NCBI GenBank assembly: GCA_023436715.1
Contig: JAEZIJ010000187.1
Location: forward strand, 10,156-74,155
Length of the DNA: 64,000 bases
Origin: Acidobacteriota bacterium
GTDB taxonomy: Bacteria > Acidobacteriota > Terriglobia > Bryobacterales > Bryobacteraceae
Direction: 5' to 3'
In this document: in pieces, positions 1-8,329 of the stretch
Layout: each line of letters begins with the position of its first letter
Position numbering within the stretch: position 1 is the first letter of the stretch
Made by a program: the position numbers and the translations under genes
The notes under the pieces: model-generated
The model's database searches: none
The model's input: the letters and a program-made list of their open reading frames with translations, nothing else
Told to the model about the DNA's origin: nothing

Positions 1-2
1 CC

Positions 3-1169
3 TGCGGCCATGACGTGGTCTCCCTCGGCATCGTCTCGACGCCCGTGATTCAGCATGCCATCAGCAGGCTCGATGCCGCCGGAGGCATTTCCATCGGCGC
101 CAGCCACAACGCGGCGGAGTGGAATGCGCTCAAGTTCTTCGGCCCGCGCGGAATTTATCTCTCCACGGCCGAAGCCGGAGAGTTGCTCGACATCTACCAC
201 CTGCGCAAGTTCGACTACGCGGAATGGGACCGCATCGGCAAACTGCGGCACGACGACGGAGCGATCGACCCTTACCTGAACGAACTCGCGGCAGTATACG
301 ATTTCGATTCGCTGCGCCGCTTCCGCGTGGTTGTCGATTGCTGCAACGGGACGTCGTCGCTCATCCTGCGGCGCCTGAAACAGCGCTTCGGCTTCGACTT
401 TGTGCTCATCAACGAGCGGATCGAGGGCGTTTCTTTCGCGCACGAACCCTCGACGGACGCGCGCAACGTGGCCCTGCAACTCGCGCCCCTCATGAAGCCT
501 CTAGGCGCCGGCGCCGGCTTCCTGTTCGACGTCGATTCGGACCGCATCGCGATCGCGACCGAAGACGGCTGCCCGGTTTCCGAAGAGAAGGTGCTCCCGA
601 TGCTGGCCGATCACCTTCTGCCGCGCGGCGAGGGCAAGCTCGTAATCACGAATCTCTCGACCACCGCTCTCGTCGAAGACGTGGCGGCGCGGCACGGTGG
701 CAAGGTGATCCGTGTGCCCGTCGGGCGGCAGGCGGCTATCGACGCGCTGTCGAGCTACCGCCCCGAGCAGGTGGCGATCGCGGGCGAGGGCACAGGCGCG
801 GTGATGATGCCGCAGTTCCGTTTCGTCTACGACGGCATCGCCTCGATGATGGCGATCCTGTCCATGATGCAGGAACGCGGACAGAAGCTTTCCGAAATCA
901 TCGCGAGCTATCCGCGCTACTCCATGCTGAAAGGGGAGGTGCCGCTTATTACGCAGCGGGTGCCTGCGCTGATGACCGAACTGCGCGCGCGCAACGCGGG
1001 CGGCCGCATCAACATGCTCGACGGCATCCGTGTGGACTGGCCGGACCGCTGGCTGCACGTGCGCGTAAGCCAGACCGAGCCTATCGTGCGGATCATCTGC
1101 GAGCAGCGCGGCGATCCGCCCGACGCGCTCTTTTCGGGAGTGATGGAACACGTGAGGAGCTTCGTCTAG
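3..1169 (+). CDS. phosphohexomutase (phosphoglucosamine/phosphomannomutase family), 5' truncated
   Basis: An alpha-D-phosphohexomutase that would move phosphate between C1 and C6 of a hexose phosphate in the cytoplasm. The frame is open from base 3 to the window edge and the first residues (CGHDVVSLGIVSTP) match the interior of domain 1, so the real start lies outside the window. Visible motifs are the phosphoserine loop GASHNA (family norm TASHNP), the metal loop DVDSDR, the sugar-recognition loop GEGTGAV and the phosphate-binding loop SQTEPIVR. The next gene begins 3 bases after the stop and is a paralog, so the two are probably co-transcribed. The substrate cannot be fixed from sequence. 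The altered serine loop suggests specialisation, but the Ser and His are retained, so activity is plausible. Confidence 0.9.
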   Translation, partial: CGHDVVSLGIVSTPVIQHAISRLDAAGGISIGASHNAAEWNALKFFGPRGIYLSTAEAGELLDIYHLRKFDYAEWDRIGKLRHDDGAIDPYLNELAAVYDFDSLRRFRVVVDCCNGTSSLILRRLKQRFGFDFVLINERIEGVSFAHEPSTDARNVALQLAPLMKPLGAGAGFLFDVDSDRIAIATEDGCPVSEEKVLPMLADHLLPRGEGKLVITNLSTTALVEDVAARHGGKVIRVPVGRQAAIDALSSYRPEQVAIAGEGTGAVMMPQFRFVYDGIASMMAILSMMQERGQKLSEIIASYPRYSMLKGEVPLITQRVPALMTELRARNAGGRINMLDGIRVDWPDRWLHVRVSQTEPIVRIICEQRGDPPDALFSGVMEHVRSFV

Positions 1170-1172
1170 ACC

Positions 1173-2528
1173 ATGGCACGCGAGCATCTGCTGAAAATAG
1201 GGGTTTCGGGAATACGCGGCGTGGTGGGCGAATTTCTCACGCCGGCGCTGGCCTGCGCGTTCGCACAGGCGTTCGGTACGTATGTGCAGTCCAGCCGTGT
1301 CGTCGTAGGCCGCGACACGCGCGCCAGCGGTGAGATGCTGCAACATGCAGTTCATTGCGGGCTGCTGTCCGCAGGCTGCGAGGTGGTAGACGTCGGCATC
1401 CTGCCCACGCCGACGATTCAGATCTTCGTGGGCTCCACCCGCGCGCGCGGCGGCATCGCCCTCACCGCTTCGCATAATCCAGCCGAGTACAACGCGCTCA
1501 AGCTGTTCAACGCTCAAGGCCTGTTTTTCAACAACTACGAGCGCAGCGAACTGCTGGACCTTTATCACCAGAGCGAGTTCCGGCAGGCGACCAACGAAGA
1601 GATCCGCGGTATCCTCCGCGAATACGAAACGCCGGCCCGGTTGCACATCGAGCGCGTGCTGAAGCACGTGAATGTCGAACGCATCCGCGCGCGCCGCTTC
1701 CGTGTCGCACTGGACGGCGTGAACGGCGCAGGCTCGCTGCTAAGCTGCCGGTTCCTCCAGGAAACCCTTGGCTGCGACCTGCGGGCGATGTCAGTGGACC
1801 CTACAAAGCCGTTCCCACGCGTGGCCGAACCGCGGCCGGATACGCTCGGCGACTTCGCCGAACTCGTGCGCCGCGAAGAGTGCGAAATCGGTTTCGCCCA
1901 GGACCCCGATGGCGACCGCCTGGCCGTGGCGGACGAGACCGGACGCGTGTTCGATAACGACGACGTCCTGGCGCTTGCAGTGGACGCCGCGCTCGCGCGC
2001 GTGCCCGGCGACGTGGTAGTGAACCTCACGACGTCGTCCGTGATCGACGACATCGCCGCCGCCCATGGACGCCGCGTGTTCCGCACCCCGGTAGGCGAAG
2101 CGAATGTTGTCGAGGGGATCCAATCCGTGCGCGCGGCCATCGGAGGCGAGGGATCGAACGGCGGCATCATCTTCCCCCCGGTCCACCTTTGCCGCGACAG
2201 CTACACCGGCATGGCGTTCATGCTGGACATGATGGCCGCCTCGGGGCTGAAAGCCTCGGAGCTGGCCGCCAGGCTGCCGCGTTACCACCGCAAATTCGGA
2301 AAGCTCGCCTACGAGCACGGCCGCCTGGGAATGCTCATGCAGGCGCTCGAAGACGCCTTCCCCGACGCGGAACTCGACCGCTCCGACGGCCTCAAGCTGT
2401 CGCTCCCCGAGGGCTGGATCCACCTTCGCGCGTCAAACACCGAGCCGCTGCTCCGCATAGCGGCCGAGGCGCGATCCGAGGCCGGAGTCGAGGAGTTGTA
2501 CGGAAGGGCGTTAGAGCGGCTTGTCTGA
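1173..2528 (+). CDS. phosphoglucosamine mutase-like phosphohexomutase
   Basis: A complete 451-residue phosphohexomutase, close to the usual 440-460 residues of GlmM/ManB proteins. It has the N-terminal GVSGIRG signature, a canonical phosphoserine loop TASHNP, metal loop DPDGDR, sugar loop GEGSNGG and C-terminal phosphate loop SNTEPLLR. The GlmM-type reaction makes glucosamine-1-phosphate for UDP-GlcNAc, but phosphomannomutase activity is also possible. It starts 3 bases after the stop of a diverged paralog; a GAGGAG ribosome binding site lies inside that gene's end. Family assignment is firm. Which of the two enzymes is the housekeeping GlmM is unknown, although this one is the more canonical. 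Confidence 0.92.
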   Translation: MAREHLLKIGVSGIRGVVGEFLTPALACAFAQAFGTYVQSSRVVVGRDTRASGEMLQHAVHCGLLSAGCEVVDVGILPTPTIQIFVGSTRARGGIALTASHNPAEYNALKLFNAQGLFFNNYERSELLDLYHQSEFRQATNEEIRGILREYETPARLHIERVLKHVNVERIRARRFRVALDGVNGAGSLLSCRFLQETLGCDLRAMSVDPTKPFPRVAEPRPDTLGDFAELVRREECEIGFAQDPDGDRLAVADETGRVFDNDDVLALAVDAALARVPGDVVVNLTTSSVIDDIAAAHGRRVFRTPVGEANVVEGIQSVRAAIGGEGSNGGIIFPPVHLCRDSYTGMAFMLDMMAASGLKASELAARLPRYHRKFGKLAYEHGRLGMLMQALEDAFPDAELDRSDGLKLSLPEGWIHLRASNTEPLLRIAAEARSEAGVEELYGRALERLV

Positions 2529-2568
2529 TAACTTGTCTTCAGCCGCAAGGATGAAAATGGGGGCCTTG

Positions 2569-2726
2569 TATCAGGGCACGGCTTCAGCCGTGCCGCAAGC
2601 CCTTGTCAAGCCACGGGCTTCAGCCCCTGCGCCGGCCGCTGCCCCGGGGGCGAGGCTGCGCCTACCCGGTACGCTCAGCTTCTCGATGGTAGCTCCCTAC
2701 GGCACGGCTGAAGCCGTGCCCTGATA
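2569..2726. repeat. palindromic intergenic repeat, copy 1
   Basis: The outer arms (2569-2594 and 2701-2726) are perfect 26-base inverted repeats. Each arm holds its own small hairpin built on ggcacggct/agccgtgcc. The interior carries further inverted pieces such as gggcttcagcccc. A related copy with similar arms and the same trailing gatacggttcgtg lies at 49134-49277. The nested palindrome resembles REP/BIME-type dispersed elements. It occupies most of the 275-base gap between the phosphohexomutase and the ArsR-type gene; no gene is seen in the gap. Confidence 0.85.
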
Positions 2727-2770
2727 CGGTTCGTGCTGTATAAACTCCAATACCCCCAAATGCAGTCAAT

Positions 2771-2796
2771 GCGAATATTCGCGAAATCGAATATTC
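2771..2796. promoter_or_regulatory. candidate ArsR-type operator
   Basis: Two copies of the palindrome gaatattc (2773-2780 and 2789-2796) sit 16 bases apart. The first extends to the 12-base perfect palindrome gcgaatattcgc. The pair ends 7 bases before the GTG start of the ArsR-type regulator. AT-rich palindromes of this kind over the start region are typical of autoregulated ArsR/SmtB genes. A TATAAA at 2739-2744 could be a -10 box, but no clear -35 was found. Binding by the adjacent regulator is inferred. Confidence 0.6.
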
Positions 2797-2803
2797 TAAT
2801 GGA

Positions 2804-3142
2804 GTGCAGAATGCGGTTCGGGACTACAAGGCAAGCATCTTTCAGGCGCTCGGCCACCCTACCCGCATCGCCATTGTCGAGGTACTGACCGGCGGCGAGG
2901 TCTCCGCCGGCATTATCCAGGAGCGGCTGGGCATCGAACAGGCCAACCTCTCCCAGCACCTCGCCATTCTGCGGACGAGGCAAATCGTCTCCGCCCGCAA
3001 GGAAGGCAACCAGGTTTTTTATTCCCTTCGCAACCGGCTGCTTGTAAAAGTGCTTGATATGATGCGCCGGTATTATCAGGCGCACCTCTCCGAAGCGATT
3101 CAGATGTTGGATGAAATTGAAGCGGAACGGCGGCCCCGGTGA
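2804..3142 (+). CDS. ArsR-family winged-helix transcriptional regulator
   Basis: A 112-residue winged-helix repressor of the ArsR/SmtB type. ALGHPTRIAIVEVL is the usual N-terminal signature and QANLSQHLAILRTRQIV is the recognition-helix region, followed by the wing GNQVFYSL. There is no cysteine in the protein, so the classical thiolate metal site is absent and the signal must be something else. The start is a GTG just downstream of a pair of AT-rich palindromes that probably form its operator. The gene ends 30 bases before the hyfB-like gene, in the same direction, so it probably controls the six-gene membrane complex operon as well as itself. Confidence 0.88.
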   Translation: MQNAVRDYKASIFQALGHPTRIAIVEVLTGGEVSAGIIQERLGIEQANLSQHLAILRTRQIVSARKEGNQVFYSLRNRLLVKVLDMMRRYYQAHLSEAIQMLDEIEAERRPR

Positions 3143-3172
3143 ACCTGAAGCCGCCTCCTGAAAGTAGACTGT

Positions 3173-5209
3173 ATGCCGCTCGATAACGTGCTGTTCACCG
3201 CCGGTTTGGCCGCTTACCTGGCCGGCGCGGCCTCCGGTTTGGCTGGTTTTCGCGCGCCCCGCCGTGCGCGGATCTCGACCTGCGGGCTTGCGCTGGCCGG
3301 CGCTCTGCTCGAAATCCTGGCTTCTGCCGCGGCCATCGGCGGGCAGGGCACGGCATGGAATTTGCCGCTGGGAGCCACGCTGTTCTCGTGGACAGTCCGC
3401 CTCAATCCCCTTTCCGCCTACTTCAACCTGGCGCTCGGAATTCTCGCCGCAGCGGTTTCCATCTACTCCCTCGGCTACCTGCGCTCCATGGAGGGGCGCA
3501 GAAACGTCGGCGCCCTGGGGTTCTTCTACAACATTCTCCTGCTCAGCCTCACGCTCGTCTTCTCGGCGGCGAACGCGTTCTTTTTCCTGGTGGCCTGGGA
3601 GGTGATGGCTCTATCGGCCTACTGCCTCGTGAGCTTCGAGCACGAAAAGCACGAAACCCGCCGCGCCGGGGCGGTGTTCCTCATCATGTCGCACGCGGGA
3701 ACAGGCCTGCTGCTGATTGCATTCCTCATCCTCGCGGGCGCGAGCGGCAGTCTCGATTTTTCCAGCTTCCATCAAGCCGCTTCGAAGCTCCCGCCTTCCC
3801 AGCAGGCCGCCGTGTTCGTCCTCTTCTTCCTCGGTTTCGGCGTGAAGGCCGGCGTGATGCCAATCCACGTATGGCTTCCAGCGGCCCACCCCGTTGCGCC
3901 CAGCAATATCTCAGGGCTGATGTCGGGAATCGTGATCAAGACCGGCATCTACGGCATGGCGCTCGTGTTTTTCGACTTCTTCGATACGCCGCCGATGTGG
4001 GCGGGCATGCTGGTGCTGGTCGCCGGAGTCCTTTCTGCCCTGCTTGGCGTCCTCTACGCGCTGATGGAGCATGACCTCAAGCGCCTGCTCGCCTATTCCA
4101 GCATTGAGAACATCGGAATCATTCTGATTGGCTTCGGCGCGGCGCTCGTCTTTCGCGGCCTCGGCCACATCGACCTGGCGGCGACCGCGCTCATCGCCGG
4201 CCTCTACCACACGCTGAACCATGCCATTTTCAAGTGCCTTCTGTTCCTGGGCGCCGGCTCCGTGCTGCAATCGGCGCGCACGCGAAACATGGAAGAGATG
4301 GGCGGGCTGATTCGGCGGATGCCGGTCACCGCGCTCTGTTTCCTGATCGGCGCTGTGGCGATTTCCGGACTTCCGCCGGTCAACGGTTTCGTCAGCGAAT
4401 GGCTCACCTACCAGGCCCTGCTCGCAGGCTTCGGAAGCACACAGGACCTGACGCGAGTTGCCTTCCCGATTGCGGGCGCGCTGCTTGCCCTCACCGCGGC
4501 GCTGGCCGCCGCATGCTTCGTAAAGGCTTTCGGCATCTCGTTTCTGGCCCTCCCGCGCAGCGAGAATGCCGCGGAAGCGCGCGAGGCAACGGTCTCGATG
4601 CAAATCGGTATGGGCATCCTGGCGGCCGGCTGTGTTGCGCTCGGGCTCGGCGCCACGCTGTTCCTTCCGATCTTCGATCCCATCACGAATCAGACCATGG
4701 GAATCCGCTTCAGCTCGGCTCTAGTGGGCGCCAATGGATTCGCAGTCGCGGCAGGCGCGCTGCGCGGCGGTGCCGTGTCTCCCGCCGGAATCGCGGCGAT
4801 GCTCGTTGTGCTTTCCGGGCTTCCGGCGCTCTTCTGGTTCGCCTGGGGACGCAAAGCACGGCGCACCTCCGGCCCGACCTGGGATTGCGGACTGCCCGGC
4901 CTCACCGCCGACAACGAGTACACCGCCACCGGCTTCTCGAAACCCATCCGCATGATCTTCTCCGCGCTCTACCGGCCGCGGCGCGAGATTCAAGCGGAGT
5001 ACGAAGTCTCTCCCTACTATCCGACCGCGATCCGCTTTGAGAGCGAAATCGAGCCCGCCTTCGAGAAGCACTTCTACGATCCTCTGAAGGAACTGATCTT
5101 TCGCATCGCCAGCCGCGCGCGTACCGTGCAAGCGGGCAGCATACATGCCTACCTCGCCTACATCTTCCTGACGCTGATTGCCCTGTTGCTGTTCGGAGTG
5201 CGCGGATGA
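3173..5209 (+). CDS. hyfB: HyfB-like proton-translocating membrane subunit of a hydrogenase-related complex
   Basis: A 678-residue polytopic membrane protein of the complex I antiporter-like family (NuoL/HyfB). The conserved core is visible: WEVMALSAYCLVSFE, HVWLPAAHPVAPSNISGLMSG, LAYSSIENIGI, HTLNHAIFKCLLF and SGLPPVNGFVSEW. The soluble C-terminal stretch TWDCGLPG...YSPT-type ending, with EKHFYDPL, is characteristic of HyfB rather than NuoL. It is the first gene of the operon, with 30 bases after the ArsR-type gene and a 4-base ATGA overlap with hyfC. It should form part of the ion-translocating membrane arm. The complex lacks a NiFe site, so the symbol describes homology, not hydrogenase function. 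Confidence 0.9.
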   Translation: MPLDNVLFTAGLAAYLAGAASGLAGFRAPRRARISTCGLALAGALLEILASAAAIGGQGTAWNLPLGATLFSWTVRLNPLSAYFNLALGILAAAVSIYSLGYLRSMEGRRNVGALGFFYNILLLSLTLVFSAANAFFFLVAWEVMALSAYCLVSFEHEKHETRRAGAVFLIMSHAGTGLLLIAFLILAGASGSLDFSSFHQAASKLPPSQQAAVFVLFFLGFGVKAGVMPIHVWLPAAHPVAPSNISGLMSGIVIKTGIYGMALVFFDFFDTPPMWAGMLVLVAGVLSALLGVLYALMEHDLKRLLAYSSIENIGIILIGFGAALVFRGLGHIDLAATALIAGLYHTLNHAIFKCLLFLGAGSVLQSARTRNMEEMGGLIRRMPVTALCFLIGAVAISGLPPVNGFVSEWLTYQALLAGFGSTQDLTRVAFPIAGALLALTAALAAACFVKAFGISFLALPRSENAAEAREATVSMQIGMGILAAGCVALGLGATLFLPIFDPITNQTMGIRFSSALVGANGFAVAAGALRGGAVSPAGIAAMLVVLSGLPALFWFAWGRKARRTSGPTWDCGLPGLTADNEYTATGFSKPIRMIFSALYRPRREIQAEYEVSPYYPTAIRFESEIEPAFEKHFYDPLKELIFRIASRARTVQAGSIHAYLAYIFLTLIALLLFGVRG

Positions 5210-6147
5210 TCGAAGCCATTTTCAAGTCGCTGGTGCAACTGGTGCTGCTGCTGGCTGTTGCACCTCTCCTCGGCGGGTTCATCAAGCTGCTGAAGGCCCG
5301 CCTGCAAACGCGCCGCGGCCCGGGCCTGCTTCAGCCATACCGGGATCTCTACAAGCTGCTCCGGAAGGGCATGGTGCTTCCGGAAACGTCTTCCTGGCTC
5401 TTTTCCGCAACGCCGTACATCGTGTTTGTGGCAACGGTGCTGGCCGGCCTGATGGTCCCGATGGTTGCAGCCGAGGCGCCGCTGGCCCTGTTCGGCGGAG
5501 TGCTCGCCGTGGTTTACCTGCTCGGCCTGGGCCGCTTCTTCCAGGCGCTCGGCGGGCTCGATACGGGCAGCTCGTTCGGCGGGCTGGGCAGCAGCCGCGA
5601 AGTGACGATTTCCGCGCTCGCCGAGCCGACGCTCATGCTGGCCGTGTTCACCGTTGCGCTCGGCGCGGGGTCCACAAGCCTGACGGAGATGGTTCACGCG
5701 GCCATCGGCCAGCAGTGGCGCTTCCTGGCGCCTTCCCAGGTGCTGGCTTTCGCCGCGCTCTTCCTGGTGCTGATCGCCGAAACCGGCCGCATCCCCGTGG
5801 ATAACCCGGCAACACACCTCGAACTCACGATGATCCACGAGGCCATGATTCTCGAATACTCCGGCCCGTACCTGGCGCTCATCGAATGGGGCGCCTCGAT
5901 CAAGCAACTCCTGCTGATGACGCTGATGGTCAACGTCTTCTGGCCGTTCGGACTTCAGCAGGGATGGTCGGCCGGTGGCGTACTGATCGGGCTTGGCTAT
6001 CTCGCGCTCAAACTGGTGTTGCTCAGTTGCTGCATCGTGCTGGTGGAGACCACGAACGCCAAGATGCGCCTGTTCCGCGTACCCGAGTTGATGGCCGTGG
6101 CCTTCACGCTGGGAGCACTCGCGCTCGTCTCCCAGTTCCTTTTCTAG
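5206..6147 (+). CDS. hyfC: HyfC/NuoH-like membrane subunit
   Basis: A 313-residue membrane subunit homologous to HyfC/HycD and NuoH of complex I, the piece that connects the peripheral arm to the proton-translocating arm. Diagnostic motifs are ARLQTRRGPGLLQPYRDLYK near residue 30 and ETGRIPVDNPATHLELTMIH followed by EAMILEYSGP in the second half. The latter carries the acidic residues thought to line the ion path in this family. The start overlaps the hyfB stop by 4 bases (ATGA), implying translational coupling. Length is normal. Confidence 0.92.
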   Translation: MIEAIFKSLVQLVLLLAVAPLLGGFIKLLKARLQTRRGPGLLQPYRDLYKLLRKGMVLPETSSWLFSATPYIVFVATVLAGLMVPMVAAEAPLALFGGVLAVVYLLGLGRFFQALGGLDTGSSFGGLGSSREVTISALAEPTLMLAVFTVALGAGSTSLTEMVHAAIGQQWRFLAPSQVLAFAALFLVLIAETGRIPVDNPATHLELTMIHEAMILEYSGPYLALIEWGASIKQLLLMTLMVNVFWPFGLQQGWSAGGVLIGLGYLALKLVLLSCCIVLVETTNAKMRLFRVPELMAVAFTLGALALVSQFLF

Positions 6148-6155
6148 AGAATTCT

Positions 6156-6836
6156 ATGGACCTGCTGCAAAACCCGGAGTTCGGCGACAAGCTGGTAACG
6201 CTGATGGCCGCGTTCATCCTCGTGCTCCAGATCGCGATGGTTGCCCAACGGTCGCTGGTCATGAATATCCGGATGTTCGGCGCGCAATCGCTTCTGCTGG
6301 CGGGCATCGCCGGCGCGATCGCCTGGTACAACCATGCGCCGCACATCTATTTCGCCGCGATTCTGACGCTTGGGGTGAAAGCGATTCTCGTCCCGCTGGC
6401 GCTTGAGCGGCTGGCGGAACGCATCGAGATCCGCCACGAAATCGAGCCGCTGATCAACACTCCCCTATCGATCGTGATCTCCGGCGGGCTGACTCTGGTT
6501 GCTTACATGGTCGGCGAATCCTTTTACCACCCCGAAGCGGGCCAGGCCAGCCTCGGCCGCAACACTCTCGCCGTCGCGATCTCGGTATTCCTCATTGGCT
6601 TTTTCATGATGCTGAACCGGCGCAAAGCGCTGACCCAGGTGCTGGCGCTCCTCACGCTGGAGAACGGCGTGGCGCTCGCGGCGATTTGTCTCACGTACGG
6701 CATGCCCCTGATTGTCGAGTTGGGTGTGTTCTTCGACGTGCTGGTCGCCGTGCTGGTCCTCGGCATCCTCGTGTACCGCATCAGGGAGACGCTCGAATCA
6801 ATGGACGTAAGCAAGCTGCGGAGGCTGAGAGGCTGA
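6156..6836 (+). CDS. hyfE: HyfE-like (NuoK-related) membrane subunit
   Basis: A 226-residue membrane protein with about six or seven hydrophobic segments, matching HyfE. That family is an extended relative of NuoK. The C-terminal half contains LLTLENGVALAAICLTYGMP, the NuoK-like part with the buried glutamate. The ATG at 6156 was chosen because it follows the hyfC stop by 8 bases and gives the normal HyfE length; the open frame further upstream runs inside hyfC. The next gene starts 2 bases after the stop. Confidence 0.88.
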   Translation: MDLLQNPEFGDKLVTLMAAFILVLQIAMVAQRSLVMNIRMFGAQSLLLAGIAGAIAWYNHAPHIYFAAILTLGVKAILVPLALERLAERIEIRHEIEPLINTPLSIVISGGLTLVAYMVGESFYHPEAGQASLGRNTLAVAISVFLIGFFMMLNRRKALTQVLALLTLENGVALAAICLTYGMPLIVELGVFFDVLVAVLVLGILVYRIRETLESMDVSKLRRLRG

Positions 6837-6838
6837 CA

Positions 6839-8326
6839 ATGACACTTCTGCTACTGCTTCTTGCCCCGCTCTCGACCGGAGTAGTGTCGGCGTTCGCACG
6901 CACTCGCCGCGCGATGGAGAGGATCAATCTCGCCGGCTTCGCGCTCACATTTCTCCTTACGCTCGTGGTCGCCGGACAGGTGCTGAGCGGCGGTCCCGTC
7001 TCTCTTTGGGGTGCGTTTCTGTACGCGGATCATCTCAGCGCGCTGGTCTGCGTGCTAACGGCATCGGTGGCACTGGTCTGCTCCGTCTACGCGGTCGGCT
7101 ACCTGCGCGAGGACGAACGTAGCGGCGCCTTGGACGAAGATGAGGCGGCGGGCAGAAGGAAACTGGTCAGGTATTACATACAGACGCCGCTGTTCATCTG
7201 CGCCATGCTCCTCGTGGCCGTGGCCAACAACCTCGGTGTGATGTGGGTTGCGATTGAGGCCACGACCCTCGCCTCGGTCTTCCTGGTCACGTTCTATGGC
7301 CGGGTCACTTCGATCGAAGCGGCGTGGAAATACGCCATCATCGGCGGGGTGGGCCTGTCGATGGCGCTGTTTGGAACCGTACTCGCGTACTACTCCGGCC
7401 ACCGCATGCCCGGCGCAGACACTCTGGCCGCCCTGAATTGGTCCGTGCTCGTCGAGCGCGCCGCCCAACTGGACCGCACCACCATGCGCCTCGCGTTCGT
7501 GCTCACTCTGCTCGGCTACGGCACGAAAGCCGGTCTCGCCCCGATGCACACCTGGAAGCCGGATGCCTATAGCGAAGCGCCCGTGCCCGCCGCGGCCATC
7601 CTCTCTTCGGCGATGCTGAACTGCGCGCTCTACGGTCTCGTCAGGTTCTATATCCTCACCAGCCGCTGCTTAGGCCCTGATTTCCCCGGCAATCTCCTGC
7701 TGATTTTCGGAATGCTGTCCATGGGCATATCCGTTCCGTTCGTGCTCGTACAGAAAAACTTCCGCCGCCTGCTCGCGTACCACACCATCGATCACGCGGG
7801 CATCATGGTGACCGCGCTCGGAGTCGGCGGCAAACTCGGCGCGCTCGGCCTGATGCTGCACATGACGTTTCACACCGTGGCGAAGTCGCTGTTGTTCCTG
7901 TGCGCCGGGAACGTATCCCAGCACTTCAAAACCGACCTGTTCGACAAGGTAAAGGGCGGCGTGATACGGTCGATGCCGGTCACGGGCACTGTTTTCCTCA
8001 TGGCCATGCTCGCGATTGTCGGAATGCCTCCCTTCAGCCTCTTCCAGAGCGAATTCCTGATCGTCCGGGCCGCGTTCGGCGGAGGCCACTACGTGGCTAC
8101 TGTGCTATTCATTCTGTTCGGCACGGGAGTCTTCGCGGGCGCGCTGCTGCACGTCGGCGACCTGGTACTCGGCCCGGCGGAAACGGCGAGCGTCGCGCCG
8201 TTCCGGCCCTGGCGGGATTTGTCCATTCTCGCGATGGCTGCGGTTCTGATAGTGATCGCCTTCTGGCTGCCCGGGCCGCTGCTGGAACTGATTCGAGGCG
8301 CTGCAAGGGTCGTGGCTGGAGAGTGA
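6839..8326 (+). CDS. hyfF: HyfF-like proton-translocating membrane subunit
   Basis: A 495-residue antiporter-like subunit of the NuoL/M/N family, best matching HyfF. Seen in the sequence are WVAIEATTLASVFLV, GYGTKAGLAPMHTWKPDAYS, LLAYHTIDHAGIM, HTVAKSLLFLCAGNV and GMPPFSLFQSEF, which include the conserved Glu, Lys and His positions of this family. The ATG at 6839 lies 2 bases after the hyfE stop; longer in-frame extensions would overlap hyfE. With HyfB this gives two large ion-translocating subunits. No hyfD-type third subunit is present. Confidence 0.9.
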   Translation: MTLLLLLLAPLSTGVVSAFARTRRAMERINLAGFALTFLLTLVVAGQVLSGGPVSLWGAFLYADHLSALVCVLTASVALVCSVYAVGYLREDERSGALDEDEAAGRRKLVRYYIQTPLFICAMLLVAVANNLGVMWVAIEATTLASVFLVTFYGRVTSIEAAWKYAIIGGVGLSMALFGTVLAYYSGHRMPGADTLAALNWSVLVERAAQLDRTTMRLAFVLTLLGYGTKAGLAPMHTWKPDAYSEAPVPAAAILSSAMLNCALYGLVRFYILTSRCLGPDFPGNLLLIFGMLSMGISVPFVLVQKNFRRLLAYHTIDHAGIMVTALGVGGKLGALGLMLHMTFHTVAKSLLFLCAGNVSQHFKTDLFDKVKGGVIRSMPVTGTVFLMAMLAIVGMPPFSLFQSEFLIVRAAFGGGHYVATVLFILFGTGVFAGALLHVGDLVLGPAETASVAPFRPWRDLSILAMAAVLIVIAFWLPGPLLELIRGAARVVAGE

Positions 8327-8329
8327 TGG

